Assembly: GCA_020080175.1 (NCBI GenBank)
Contig: JAGHQL010000033.1
Location: 62,001 to 126,000 of the forward strand
Reading direction: 5' to 3'
Source of the DNA: Glutinoglossum americanum
Taxonomy: Eukaryota; Ascomycota; Geoglossomycetes; Geoglossales; Geoglossaceae
DNA length: 64,000 nucleotides
The notes beneath the pieces are model-generated. The model ran no database searches, was not told the origin of the DNA, and saw only the letters and a list, made by a program, of their open reading frames with translations. Shown here piece by piece: positions 1 to 12,332 of this stretch. The stretch's first letter is position 1. Every line of letters starts with the position of its first letter. The position numbers and the translations under genes are program-made.

Positions 1-881
1 ACACAAGCATAGAAATGCCCTTCACAGAATCTACTAAAGAAGTGGGGGTTGCTAAGGTGCCAGGGGTTTTGGTAGAGCACAACAAAGGACGGCCCAAGAA
101 GCAGCGACCTGGGTGGCTAAGGACACATCTAAATATTTGTCTTGATGCTTTGGAATCCTTCCAACATGTCGCGTAAAAGGGGCTTATGGAGCTGGTCGCT
201 TAGGCCGCAGGCGCTTTGATCCCAGTGCTTGAACGTTTCAGTTCACACCCTTCACTTGCATATCGTTAAAATTTCCATCGGAGTAAGATCGCTTGTGAAG
301 GATTCCCTGTGTGGGTGCGGGGCTATAAAGCGTATCCCCACTGAAAGGCACGGCACATATGTAGAAGGGGGGACATCAAACGCTTCCAATATGCAGAGGC
401 GGTGTCTTGGCAAATTTTGGCCCCCAATTTTCCCGCCCTTAAACACAGGGTAATTTCACGAAGTCCATTGGTGGATTGGCTTGCAAACCAGCCCCCACAC
501 ATGCATGTGGGCGAGCGGCGTATGTTGAGACATGACTCAAAGGATAGAAGCAAATAGTGTTGCGGTCTTGAGTTGATTCGTCGCGCTGGGGTACGGTAAA
601 TGAGCTGCATGCGGCCCTGCGTAGGCTGTGCGTAGGCTGTGCGCAGTTTCAATTAGTTTGCAAGCCTTCGTGAAAGTTTGGTGGCCGTTTAGGAAATGAA
701 GGGGCGGGAACAGGCGGATACACAGACTTATTTTAGTATTCGTCTGCATCACGGCGACTTATTATTTAGACTGCCAGTCACCACCACCATTGTTGCGCTA
801 GCCCCTTTGCCGTGTTGATATCTGGAAGCTCTTGGAAAACGAAGTAGGAGACAACAACGAAGAAATTGCGTCGCGATACCG
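1..881. other. intergenic, no gene seen
   Basis: I see no open frame with family features or splice structure here. The only local structure is a perfect 11-bp tandem duplication at 619-640 (unit gcgtaggctgt). The stretch lies upstream of the receptor gene starting at 882 and may include its promoter, but no TATA box stands out. Confidence 0.5.
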
Positions 882-3044
882 ATGGCCGCTCCAAAGGTGC
901 AGGCGCAAGCGGAAAGCGATGTGGAAGGCGGTTGGTTCAGAGTGGATAGCTCAGGCTGTCCCACTGAGTATGTGGTCCCCTTGATAGATATAGATTTAAT
1001 CCTACGGATCGCTAACTGGAAATCTAAGGAAGGCGCTCGAGCCCGCGAAGCAATTACTTGTAGAACGCGAAGCATTCAAGCGAAGAATACAACGGCTTTT
1101 GAAGGGGGTGAGGGGAAACCATCAGATTTGCACAACGGAAGCAGACCTCCACCAGCAACTAAATGAGCTCGGCGTGTCTTTGCTTGGAGAAATGGCTGCT
1201 CGGGGACTTCAAGATGCTGGGTGGACTCATAGCACCTATCGGAAAGAGCGGATGGCTGGAGCTAAGAAGATGGGACGGATTGCGCAGAGCCTTACAGAGT
1301 CCTTTGCGAACTTCTTGAAAGCCTACTCTGGGATTATCGAGTTGGTTAGACGAGGAGGACATGTATACGGAGAGCTCGCTTACGAGACCATTTCGATACT
1401 ACTTATTGTATGCTGCAGAAGCCACCTTTGACTTAAGTTCTAGGTCAGTGCTTGCTGACTGTCAGGAGGTGGTCGTTAACAAGAGCGGCAACGACATGAA
1501 GATTGCCGGTCTCCTTGAGGATTTGCACAACTCGTTCCCGAGACTCGAAACCCTAGTTGGAGTGTACCCAACGGCTAGGCTCAAAGAATGCGTCGTCTTG
1601 GCGTATAAAGAGATCATTTTGTTTGCAAGAGGGGCTTCAGAATATTTTGCCCGTTTTTCCGGTAAGCCGCATCTAGCCCATATTTGCATATACTAAGACG
1701 GAATATTGATGAGGCCGCGACTTTAGTAAGGCTCAGGATGGCTCTCGGAAAGCCACCGTCTATGGGGATTGATGTAACCGCGGCTGCGATACATAGCAGA
1801 TTAGCCGAAGTCAATTCAGAAGCTATGGTGCTGCTTCATCACCGCAGCAAAGAGACCCATGAAAACACCGAAAAGATCAAGACCCAGAACAAAAAGCTGC
1901 AAGACATAGCGGAAAGCTCAAAGACAGAAATTGAAGGGCTTCGACGGCTTAACGAGATATTGCAAGCAGAGCTCGCAGACATAAAGGCACAGTCTAAGCG
2001 TGCGTACTCAGCCTCCGAACCTCTAGGTATCGATGATTCTTCTCGACTACTAACTAAACTAAATTGGGTTTCTAGTGAAAGCCCGGCAGCAAGATGAAGA
2101 AAGACTCCAAAGCTTCCGGAATATCTTGAAGGTAGGTCCGGCGCACGGCCTAAGCCAATATGAGATCAACTCGCTGATTGACTCTCCAGATAGAGCACCC
2201 ACGCCGGGAGACGGAAGTGGACAAATGCAGGCAGACCCTCTTGGAAGCATTTCCCAACCTGAAAACCAGCCCGCGAAAGAACGCTTGGAGATTCGAGCAA
2301 ATGACACCAGAGCTCTTGAACGAAGAGGAAACTTACCTCGATTGGCTCAACTCGGCCGACTCATGTCTTTTAATCCTTAGCGGTATCACGATGGCTGAAG
2401 GGCGGCTGCAAGGAGGCGCTGCTACCTACTCCTGGCTTTCCCCGGCAACCGTGTTTATAGCTGAAAAGGCACAAAGCGAGAAGAGGCTTCTCGCCTACTT
2501 TTGCTGCCATCCTGAGCTTCGAGCAGAAGATCATCCTCTAGCGCAAGATGTAATATCGCATCTTGCCTATCAGCTCCTAGTGCAAAGGCCCGAGATCCTC
2601 CGATACAAATACTCAAGTTTCTGCTCGATCGCCCAAGAGCGGTGGCAATCCACAGATCCCAAGATCTCAGTCAAACTTATGGCCCGGCTACTTCGCGAAA
2701 CTCTCATGGAATTAGAGAAACTTGGAGACACCAAAACAGTATATATTGTCCTAGACAGACTCGATCAATGCGAATGGACCAGCGCCGCAAAGCCCAAATG
2801 CAAGATCCGCGACGTTCTGGACGAACTAGCAAAGCTCGTCGCCGATGAAAATTGCTCTGTCAAGGTCGCAATCGTGACAGGAGCGATGGACCAACAGGAA
2901 TGGGACGTTGACCATTTAGGGGAAAAGGTCTCGAGGCATGTGAGATGGAAGATCGGGTGGCGGCAGAAGAAATTGAGACAGGATGTGTATGAGCTAAGGA
3001 TGCGGAATCTGCATCGTCAGTCCAAAAACCAACTGGCTAGTTGA
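882..3044 (+). CDS. fungal STAND/NACHT-like protein with DUF7708-type N-terminal domain
   Basis: Six exons read through without a stop: 882-967, 1029-1407, 1466-1661, 1727-2026, 2076-2131 and 2190-3044 (623 aa). Introns are 49-65 nt; the first begins GTATGT and the fourth has TACTAAC and TTTCTAG. Exon 2 carries the DUF7708-like core (FANFLKAYSGIIELV, YGELAYETISILLI) and exon 3 its continuation (DLHNSFPRLETLVGVYP). Exons 4-5 form a charged coiled coil (about residues 220-340). The last exon has the degenerate nucleotide-binding block ETYLDWLNSADSCLLILSG, WLSPATVFIAE and a Walker-B-like VYIVLDRLDQCEW. A classical GxxxxGKS loop is absent, as I recall being usual in this group. Related proteins are regarded as cytoplasmic signalling or incompatibility receptors; the role here is inferred. 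The 1662-1726 intron has the weakest branch site. The 882 ATG is the only start that feeds a well-formed first intron. Confidence 0.75.
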
Positions 3045-4043
3045 AGAGAATCAGTTGTCATGGATTCTATTGGCACAGCTATATCTCAAACTGAGCCTGC
3101 TACCACACGAGCTGTCAACCGCCAGTTATCTTGTATGGCCGATGGACTCAACCCGGAGGGAGCCAATTAGATTGGTTGACTAGCTACGCTAGAAAGTACA
3201 ATATGTGGCGGGTTTATATCTCTAATTAGTTAACTGGCTGCCTTAAGAATCGGTGGCTGACTAACTTAAAGCAGCGTCTTCCGCTTAAGGAAATCGTCCC
3301 ATACTCTATGCAGTATAATTTAAAAAAAAAAGGCACAGAATGTCATGAAAGTTAGGCAAGGTGAACTCGCTCCGCCGCGCTATTGCGAGTTGATTCTATG
3401 ACCATTTCTACCAAACACTGGCTTTGCATTTGATTGGATTCTATTAGAGGGTGTTTAATTTTCGTTCAGCCGGGTGCCAGAGAGAACTATATGTGATTGA
3501 AATTAGACACCCAGGATTGCTGGTGTACGGAGACTGCCAGGCGACTCCAAAGCGTACCCCTAAAACCCCCGTAACCCGATATGCTTTGGCTGTGCCTACG
3601 CCTTCATCAGATAACCAACGCTTAGTTAACTTCATAGGACCTAAATGTGACTTCGTGTGGTACCTATGACGTCCACCTTTTCGGCCGTACCGCTATAACT
3701 TATAACTTCCTAATTAGAGAAGCGGGGGCCAGTCCTTCCTCTTTAGTACTCGACGTGACACTTTTACTACAAATAAAATCCCTGACCGATAAGAGTAAAA
3801 GATGGCTTCAAAATGGATGTTACAAAAAGGGGAGGCAGAGGCTCTTGCTCCTACATACATGGTATGGGGACTTGGCGAAGCGGGGTAGCCTTGGTATCTA
3901 TTATTGGAATGTCTCGGCCTAGTGTTAGACTGTGTAGTGTTAGCACCAGCACTACATCTTCCTGTCGCTAGTTAGTCTTTATCCAATCTACAATACAAAT
4001 AGGTTTTCAGCTATACTTGTTCCATACTAGCATCATTAAGGAG
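3045..4043. other. intergenic, decayed-looking
   Basis: There is no supported gene. The short ORFs at 3444-3669 and 3647-3922 have no family features. A small imperfect inverted repeat is annotated separately at 3449-3512. The sequence around 3160-3340 is AT-rich and includes an A-run near 3321. Confidence 0.45.
3449..3512. repeat. imperfect inverted repeat, 14-bp arms
   Basis: The arms GGGTGTTTAATTTT (3449-3462) and GAAATTAGACACCC (3499-3512) are reverse complements except for two transition differences. The spacer is 36 nt. It could be a hairpin or the terminal repeats of a tiny transposon remnant. I see no transposase and no clear target duplication. Confidence 0.35.
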
Positions 4044-6960
4044 ATGGACACATTCGTTCACGATGAGGAAATGGATTCGTTGCTTCAGGCCATGAGCCTG
4101 GAAGAATTGCATGAATTTGCACGCACTATCGAATATAATCCGTTTGGGGATGCGGGACAGACTGAACTACTCAGCTCTGTTAATTTTTTCCTATTTTTGC
4201 AGACCGGCGAGCTGAAGCACCTCTACGAGACTATAGGCAAGGCGGTTAAGCGGTATCGGATACATCAGTTGGAGCTCCTGAGCAGGCTGCTAGGCTGAAG
4301 AGGTTGGGCAACAAGCTGGCCCTGAGTTTCAACTGCAAACCCTTCATTGCCACCACACCTCTGGATACTGGTTCACATAGGGAAAATGAAGTTAAGCTTG
4401 TTAGCTGTAATGGGCTACATGAACCGTAGATTGCCGCATCTTTTGGCTTGAGAGAAACGGTCCAGCTACTACTAGAGAGAGGGGCAGGCGTGAATGCTAG
4501 AGGTGGCGATGGGCGCACGCCACTTTACTGGGCGGCCAAAAGCGGGCAAGAGGCAGTTGTGCAATTGCTGCTAGAAAAGGGAGCCAGCCTAGAAATGGGT
4601 GATATGACTAATGGATGCACAGCGATGCACCAAGCGGCCTTGATGGGCCATGACGGAGTGGCACGGCTGCTGCTGGAGAGGGGGGCTAACGCTAATGCGA
4701 AGCGTAAGGACAATGGCGGGACACCCTTACATGAGGCGGCCAAAGGTGGACACGAAGTGGTGTCACGGCTGCTCCTAGAGGAGGGCGCTAACGTTGATGC
4801 GAAAGATGATGAGGGAGAAACGCCGCTCCACCGGGCAGCCGAGGCCGGACACAAAGTGGTGGCCCAGCTACTGATGGAGAAGGGGGCCGATGTCAATGCT
4901 AGGTGCAAGAATAATAATACAGCATTGGTCCTGGCTCTCGGCCGCAGGTGCGAGGCGCTGGTCCGGCTATTGGTGGAGAAGGAGGCCGATATTAAAGCGA
5001 AGGACAAGGATGTGGACCCGCCTCTGCACACTGCGGCGTACCACGGGTCCGAAGCGATGGTGCGGCTGCTGGTGCAGGGTAGAGCAGATGCCAATGCAAA
5101 GGGCGGGGCTGGGCGGACAGCTTTATAGTGGGCAGACAAGCAGAGGCACGAAGCGGTGGTACGGCTTCTAGCGGGGATGGGGGCTAGCGATACCGACGGC
5201 AGTCTGGCCGTGTATGGGCCACGTATGAAAGACGATACAACTCAGGCTTTGGGAGCCATTTCCCGAGGGAGATTGCTATATAACATAGAACAGGCCCAGC
5301 AAATCATGTTCCATGAATCTGCGATTCAATACTGGGTGCAGAACTTGCGATTTGTGGTATCGGCCTCAAATACCGAAGATTCCGATCACCAGTTTGAGCT
5401 TATCGAAAATGGTATCGACGACCAAGAGGCTAGGAGTGAACCGTACATCGCCGTGTCCTATTGCTGGGGTGGAAATATCAACGATAAAACACCACTACGG
5501 ATACTCGTTCCTTCCCAAAAGCAACGTGGAACCAAGGAGGTAAGGGACACTAGAGCACGAGCAGACATTTTACAACGAAGCCTAGCATTTGCAGCTGCTA
5601 AGGGAATAAGGAAGGTCTGGATCGACCAGGAGTGTATCCACCAAGACGATGATGAAGACAAACAGGCCGCCATCCAAAACATGCATCTCGTGTACCAACA
5701 GGCGGCCACCACATTAATCATTCTAGATTCCCACATCCACACGATGGGCGACATATACGCTCTTCCAGAAATCAAGCAATTCGGAGTCCACGGGAATCTC
5801 CGGGAAAGGATATTCAAGGACAACTGGTTCACGGACCACCCAAGAGTTCGCCACCTCCTCAAGCGACAACCTAGCATATCTGATCGGCTGGGACGATGGT
5901 GTGGACGTATCTGGGGATGCCTGGGAGCTAGTGACTGCCACTCTTGATAGACGCGGTGGAGCCCAACGGCAGGTTGTCCGGAGACAATGGAAGCTAAGCC
6001 ACAGACAGATTTATAGCCTCGCTAGTATGTGTCGATATCAAACACACGCGGCAAGAACGCCCTCCGGCAACACCCTCTTTGGCGTGCTGGGCTCCGGGGA
6101 ACGCATTTTCACTCTAGTTGACGAGGGGATCGAGAATATGGAATGGTGGGGAGGTCCAGAACTGCGAGATACCACCCCCGAGTCCCCCCGTCCGCCCCAC
6201 TGGAAAAAACTAGCAATGCTTATGACGTCAGCCTTCACCACTCTCTTGGAAAAGGACTGCCTTCGGGTTTCCGACAAACTTGCTCTCCTTGGCAATCTCA
6301 CTGACAACCCCCATAGAATTAATACCGACCGCGCCGTCTCAAAGAACCTCAGTTTTTCCGCATGCGTCATTGCGTTGGCGCTTTACAACGGCGATGTGAG
6401 CCCGCTGTTCTGCCATCGGAGGATGGCTGGTTACTGGGCTTCGGGTGGGAGTGTTGAAAATGATGCAGTTCGACCGTTGGCTTCATGGTTTCCATTTCAG
6501 AAGGTTTCCTCGGAGGCACTTCTTATCACACCGTCTACTCACAATCGTTTCCGGAGTCAGGTGTGGAGTGGGAGCAAGTGTTTGGTGTTGAATGGGAAAG
6601 CTTTTATTAAGGGTTTGCTGTGGGAGACCGTACCCTTTCATGACCTCGACGTATTATTCAACCATTGCTGGAATGGCGTGACGCACAATTTACCGCAACC
6701 GAATAACAAACTTAACTCCCATCCATGCTGGACTAGACCTGGGCACATGGTGATACTTTACAACTGGGAGAACTCTATTGCTGTCGGGCAACACTCTGGC
6801 AACTGACCTTTTGTTCAGTGAGCTTACCCGGACTAGCTCGGCTCCTGATGCCGATGCAGGACGTCTGCGGAATATAAGTTTAGATAAGAGCATTAATGAG
6901 GTCGCTGTTAATGCGATCGCGCCTTGGACGATCGAATTTTTGAATATAGTATCCAACTAA
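4044..6960 (+). pseudogene. ankyrin-repeat + HET-domain gene, disrupted
   Basis: A host incompatibility-type gene in pieces. From about 4044 (MDTFVHDEEMDSLL...) a degraded helical N-terminal part ends at a stop near 4298, with LGNKLALSF continuing in another frame. From 4448 at least six ankyrin repeats follow (for example TPLHEAAKGGHEVVSRLLLE), then an in-frame TAG at 5126. The same frame resumes (HEAVVRLLAGMGA) into a HET domain: YIAVSYCWGG, VWIDQECIHQDDDEDKQ, MHLVYQQAATTLIILD. Near 5835-5850 the frame shifts; after NWFT the sequence continues as QEFAT...NLAYLIGWDDGVDV in frame 3 to 6806, and a last block lies in another frame to 6960. No intron signals explain the 5126 stop or the 5840 shift, so I call it dead. 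HET proteins normally trigger cell death on non-self contact in filamentous fungi. The 5126 stop sits where LQWA is usual, so CAG to TAG (a C-to-T change) is likely. Confidence 0.8.
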
Positions 6961-8100
6961 TCTGGATAACGCTCGGGTGTATGGACACTAAGATGTATTG
7001 AGAATGGGCTCCCAGACACCGTGAGACTACCTATCGATGCCGTCTTGAGGTAAATCAAAATCCTGATCTACCATATACAGCCAATTCCGGTATCTCTCGA
7101 TAGGGGCGTACCCCCTACATTTAGTTTGGTGCCGTCAGTACAGCGGAGGTAGACGATAGACTGTTAGTTAGGTACAGTTTTCTGATTACTTTATAGTCGA
7201 TGACTAAGCTCAGTGGATTATCATGCCCCCTCGTCACAATGATAAACTAATAATAAACAAGAGGATCCATAAATTAATTTTATTAAATTTAAAGGATAAC
7301 TACTCGGATATTAACGATTTTTGGTTTTTATTACTAGAGCACCATGTTTTCAGCAAGTGCTTTTTGGCGCTGCATCACCAGCACTCTGTTCGCGCATTCA
7401 GTCAAAAAGATAAGCTAGCTTAGGCAGTATAGCTAATTTTGGGTGTGGGCTATTAGATCCATTGAGTGGTGGTATTCGTACTGAATCTTGTCAAGCATAC
7501 ATCGGGCTCGAAAAATGTGGAATCCTGGAGGCAAGAATTGTAGAGTAGTTACCCGTAAATTTAATGATTAGCTAGCCGCGATAATGCGTAGCTCACAAGC
7601 GACCGTGCCATCAAACCCTGACCTCGCGACAGTTAATCTCAATTACAATATTACAATAGAAAAAACTAATTTTATCTACTTGGAACTATATACATCGGAT
7701 ATTTCTACATTCTCCTGAAAGGTACGTGCATTGTGTCTAGTCTTACCGCAAGTGCTGCAACAATGTTCCTTTGTCTGAGCCCATCTTAGCCGACCACTAT
7801 TCTCTCGCCATACCCACTCGTCGACTGCCTTTTAGTCTAGCAGATCCTGTGCACCTTGTACAGTAAGTGATCCTCCTTGATGTACACGTGTCTTTTTAGC
7901 CATCTGGCGTTTGCTTAAGACCTCGTTCGCTTTTCGTAAGGAAGAACCTCAGCTTCGAGGAGGGCAACTTAGAACATCATCGTCTTCGTTCCTTTAGTGA
8001 ACTGGTCGACAGCATCTAACATTAATGTTGGAGGGCTATTCTGATGCTTAGAGATACGAGTTTTGATGAGGGCAGATTGTGAATTCGCTTCTAGAGTATT
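6961..8100. other. AT-rich intergenic DNA
   Basis: No gene is supported. The ORF at 7223-7423 (66 codons, Lys/Asn/Leu-rich) sits in very AT-rich sequence and has no recognisable family. The base composition differs visibly from the flanking genes, which fits an old repeat remnant. Confidence 0.45.
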
Positions 8101-8249
8101 GCGGAGGTGATTTCCATGCCGCGGAAGTGGTGGTTTGTTTGCTAGTTATTAGTCATTCCCTTGGTAGGGGGTAGCTCACCTCCCGCACCCATGACCCAAC
8201 TGCCATTCCACCTATCAGACAAACTTATACCCTCTACAATACCAACAGC
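8101..8249 (-). mobile_element. tRNA-derived SINE-like repeat, copy A
   Basis: This segment aligns along its length with 63166-63321. The differences are mostly C/T or G/A transitions plus a few small indels. Read on the minus strand the head resembles a tRNA gene: an A-box-like stretch (TATAAGTTTGTCTGATAGG, better kept in the other copy) and a B-box-like stretch (GGGTCATGGGTGCGG). A shared non-tRNA tail follows (AATGACTAATAACTAGC ... CCACCACTTCCG). That organisation, head with Pol III box remnants plus an unrelated tail, is that of a SINE. It carries no coding frame and would depend on another element for movement. Confidence 0.55.
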
Positions 8250-10079
8250 AATAGGGGCAACTAGAACGTATGTATCATTTTGTCGGGTTGATTGTGCGGT
8301 GAGTCCAAAGTGAGGGATAAGTCAGAAGTAGTTCACACAAAGGCAAGCATCAACACAAAAGATGCTCGAAGCCCTGAGTCAACCCCTTAACTGGGCGGGT
8401 CGGCTGGCTGGCCACGGCGTTACAGAGTTAACACCGTGTTGTTGGCACCGGCTTTTGCGAGGCGGTCACTCCTTACTATAATTAGCTATTTACACAACGG
8501 TCACTCCCTTGCTGATAAAATATCGAGGGCAAAGGATTTGGAAGCAATATGGACCTGTGGATCGCCAGCGTTAAGCCGAAATGTAAACCCCGGGGTCTGT
8601 ATCTATGGGCCTTGCTTAACTTACTTCGTGATTACACCGCTCGTCGAACAACTGTCGGCGAGCGGCATATCGATTTTGTGAAGTGGCGACAGAAATTCGT
8701 CAGCCTCGATACCCGGTTGCCCTTATAAGGCGGCATCCGTGACTGAGGCTTTGGGATTTGCCACAATATTAAGTAAGCACTAATCGAAAAATCCACCTTG
8801 GCATGCGAGTTCGGCCACGAAGCCCGGTGCGTGGATCGACGATTCCGCGGGCGTTGGTAGTCCCTGAGTCAACAATCTCCGGTGCTCATATGCGCTGCAT
8901 CACATGAAGCGAACGGAGAGTAGGCGCTAGCTCCCCAGGTACTGAGCACATGTATTTATGGGTGCCCACGGATAGCCCCTCCACAACACAGCTATCTCCC
9001 TCACCTATTGCGTTTGAGGTACGATGTGTGGGGTGATGAGTTTTCTCAATCAGCCTTGTGCGCAGGGCTTGAGCCTCCTTTCTCAAAATTGAGGCGCTTG
9101 GTACGTGGAGGTTGCCGGGCCCTCAAATTCCACAGCCGACACTCCAGACTCCCCTGGACCTTTACGTGCGTGGCCAGGGCCTAGACTAGGCAGCCAGGCA
9201 GTTGGTGTGTCGTGTGGAATAGATAGCCCGAACTGGGTTTCACTTGGGTCAGTCGCGTCATCACCTCCTGCAAGATGACTCTGTCATTTGCAGCCTCGTG
9301 GTTCTACTCGGAAAATCTTGTGTGCTGTTATGCTTCGTGGAAACTGGAAGTTATTGCGAGCTTGTCGTATGAAATAGGCGACGAGGCGCTAACCGTACAG
9401 GGTGAACACCCTAGATTTCTTGGAACCTCTGGGGATATGACTTGTGAGGCTAGGGATAATAGTTGCTCAGATATATCCCAAGATATTTGTAGATACGTAG
9501 GTATATATGAGTTACTTGTACCGAGCGGCCAGTAATCCAAGGGCGACTCGCACGGGTGGTCAGGGCTGTCCAGGCTATCCCTTGGTTAGCAGGCGAGTTA
9601 GCAGGCGAGTGCGGGTATCCCGAACTGTAGTGGTTTGGCCACTAGGAGAGGCCCTCCTGCACACTCTCACCGCAATGCAATAGATGCATGCCTCACTCGG
9701 TTGATTGCTATACCTGCGCCCAAGCCACGACTTAGGTTGTTATTGGAGCTCCTTACCCCACGCTATGTTTCAGTGTATGAACGGGAGTTTGGAATTTCAC
9801 CTTAATTGGGGGAATTCATTTCCTACTCCCAAGAGCCTTGCCGAGCGCTCGTAGCCAACCTCGACGAACAGGGCCATAGTGGCGAGGAAAACGGGCTTAG
9901 AATAAATATCCAAGCTGAATGGACTCTATAAAGTGTTGGGGCTCAGCCTCATACTCTCATACTTCTCTACCTCTGTCGCAGTTATAAGTGCTTGATCGAC
10001 TGTACCCATAGGCGTTCCTCTGTCTGCTACTAGAAAAAGGCCCCGTGGGCACTCGGTATAGTTCAGTCTGCAATTTAGA
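8250..10079. other. intergenic, no gene seen
   Basis: The short ORFs at 8436-8681, 8886-9086 and 9275-9535 have no motif, no usable splice partners and no family resemblance. A perfect 12-bp tandem duplication (ttagcaggcgag) lies at 9586-9609. The 3' end should contain the promoter of the regulator gene at 10080; I find no convincing TATA box. Confidence 0.45.
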
Positions 10080-12332
10080 ATGGACATCGGTTACCCTTTT
10101 GCTGCCGACTCCCTTGGTGACCCAACACAAACTCGAGGTGAACGGGAGAACTATACATCTCGGAGCAACGATTCCACCGGCGACAGCGAAGGGTACGCTG
10201 TATATGGCCTTCCGCTGCGTCCAGCGCACTACCTTCCGCGCGAACTTCCAGGTGAGGGAGGCTATATGAGCCAAAACGGGTCGATCTGGGATGCTCCTTC
10301 AGTTCCAGCACCAAACACCACAGGTGAACTTCCGACCGTGACAGGCTATACCCAGGCTATCTGGGGTTGCCCGCCATATTCCACGTCTCGATATTCGGCC
10401 GACGCCCGGAGCTGCTCGCTCTCACAAGGCCCAGTTTTGAATCCCGCGCAACTCCTTATGCCTAACCTAACAAACGATGTTGATCCAACGGTGAATCATT
10501 CACTCCCAGAGGAACCGACATGGCATACGTTGCTGGATCAGCAGGTACGTGGGCACGCCCCTGATATGGCCATGGGCTAACCGGTATCCGACATCTCTAG
10601 TTAGTTATGGGAGGACCAGAAGCCGCATGGAGCCAGAACGATGCACAAGGTTTCGCAGGGATTACCCACAGTGACGGCTGGGAAGGGCTCCAGAATTTCT
10701 ACGGCGATGACAGCTTCGATAACGCTCATACCGCCACTAAAAACCAATCGCCAACATGGCCTGAGACCGCCGTATGCGACTGGAGCCGTTCTCTTTTTGC
10801 TACTACTGGCCCTAGCTGGAACCCCCAGGCGGATGGGGTCCCGGATGTTCCCTATCTCTCGGGCGAATCGCCTTCCTTCAGCCCGGACACCCAGGCGTTG
10901 GTTCCTAGCACTCAAACATCAGCGGCCATCGTGCCCAACAGGCCCGCCGAGCGGCCACCACCATCTCAGTCCTCCCACAAACAGCCGAAGAAGGTTAAGC
11001 ACAACGAGAAGCAACGGGAAAAGACTAAGGGGGTTCGAGAGGCCGGGGCATGTCTCCGTTGCCGCATGTATAAAAAACAGGTATGGCATGGCGTATAAAA
11101 TAAGTGGACAAAGCTGAATGTGGATCGCTAGTGCACTGAGTTCGGCACTTGCGGGACCTGCGAGGAGAGCCTAGGGACAGCAAGACTCTTTGTAGAACCA
11201 TGCTATCGGGAGCACCTCTCTAAGGTTGTGGCGTTCCGGATAGGCAACTCTCGCATGGGCGAAAAAACGTCGGAATTTCCGAGACTGGTATGGCGGAGGG
11301 GAGAGTCGATAAGAGAGGTAGAGCTAGTCTATCCTTTCGATCACCAGTTCCAGTCGCCTCCAGTTCTGAAGTTACCAGTCCAAAAATTCGAACCTAAGTC
11401 GGGAGACATCCTGTCGGAAGAATGGCAGGCTGAGGGTAAAGTTCATGTTGTTGAGTTGCCACCTTTCGCCAGTGTAAGTGGCCGAGAACCCTAGGGTATG
11501 CACACTCTCTAACATGTAATCTAGTGTGAGAGCGAAAAATCGTTGAAAAGGACAGTTGGTACTTTCATGAGCCAATGTCATCATCCTCTGTTGAAACGAA
11601 TCTTGATGGACGTGGGAACCGACGAGATTGTTAACCTTACTATGGAGGAAGCCGTCCGTTATTCCAACGAACACCCAAGCTCAGTTATCCACAATGCGTT
11701 GAGAATTCGATCTGGCGTCGCCTTGATAGCCACCACGCTGTCCATCCAAGGGAACGAAAAACTCGACATCAAGGACATTCGTGGTAGAACGCCAACTTAC
11801 TTTAAAATTCCGCTTCCGACAGTCCTCGAGTATCAGATAGACACCGCAGCAATTTTGGTCCTGAAAGACCTCCAGGACGTCCTTCTGGGGGAGCTCCACA
11901 AATTGGTCTTTAACGGCCATCGTACCGAGGTCTGGTATGAAGTTTTTCTGGTGACCTTTGTTCTGCTTAGCACACTTGAATATGTGTATGGGAAACAACA
12001 GGAGTATCTTAACTGGCATGAAAACACGGTATGGCTCCCCTTAATCTGGTTTTTGAGCGATGGCCACCTGACAGCCCGTGTTGCAGAACCAGGCGTGGCA
12101 TGTGAGTAGTGTGACAAGAAATATGCAAGGGCAATGGGAGTATTCGGCGAACAATTTAGTTCAGCACTTTCGTTACGTATTCCGAGGCCAGACTCCCTTC
12201 ACTCGTTCGTGGAAGCCGAGTGGAGGAAGTCGCAATCGGCTAAAGCTCGACGGGTGTTCTAGTGCATACTTGAAAAGAGTGAGGCCGCTGGTCGATAGTC
12301 GAAGTAAGCATCACGCGTCTCTAACCCAATAA
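10080..12332 (+). CDS. putative Zn(II)-cluster transcription regulator
   Basis: Five exons, 10080-10544, 10601-11080, 11132-11473, 11525-12028 and 12087-12332, encode 678 aa. All four introns are 51-58 nt and phase 0, with clean donors (GTACGT, GTATGG, GTAAGT, GTATGG) and CTAAC/CTGAC branch sites. Residues 1-300 are low-complexity, Ser/Pro/Gly-rich. A basic stretch (KKVKHNEKQREKTKG) precedes ACLRCRMYKKQC, and exon 3 continues TEFGTCGTC and VEPC. The cysteine spacing is C-x2-C-x6-C-x5-C-x2-C-x13-C, like Zn2Cys6 DNA-binding clusters but with a long last loop. Downstream come YREHLSKVVAFRIGN and a helical C-terminal half (LEYVYGKQQEYLNWHE; WEYSANNLVQHFRYVFRGQTPF). This matches a recurrent, mostly uncharacterised fungal family. 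A nuclear regulator is likely; targets are unknown. The frame is intact throughout. Confidence 0.78.

Noticed and set aside
4525-5139. 204-codon minus-strand ORF opposite the ankyrin repeats
   Set aside because: It is the antisense shadow of the repetitive ankyrin sequence; it has no motif, and the sense strand is clearly coding.
8101-8249. a functional tRNA gene
   Set aside because: The A- and B-box-like words are present but no acceptor stem or anticodon arm folds, and the same sequence recurs at 63166 with a shared tail, so a SINE-like element fits better.
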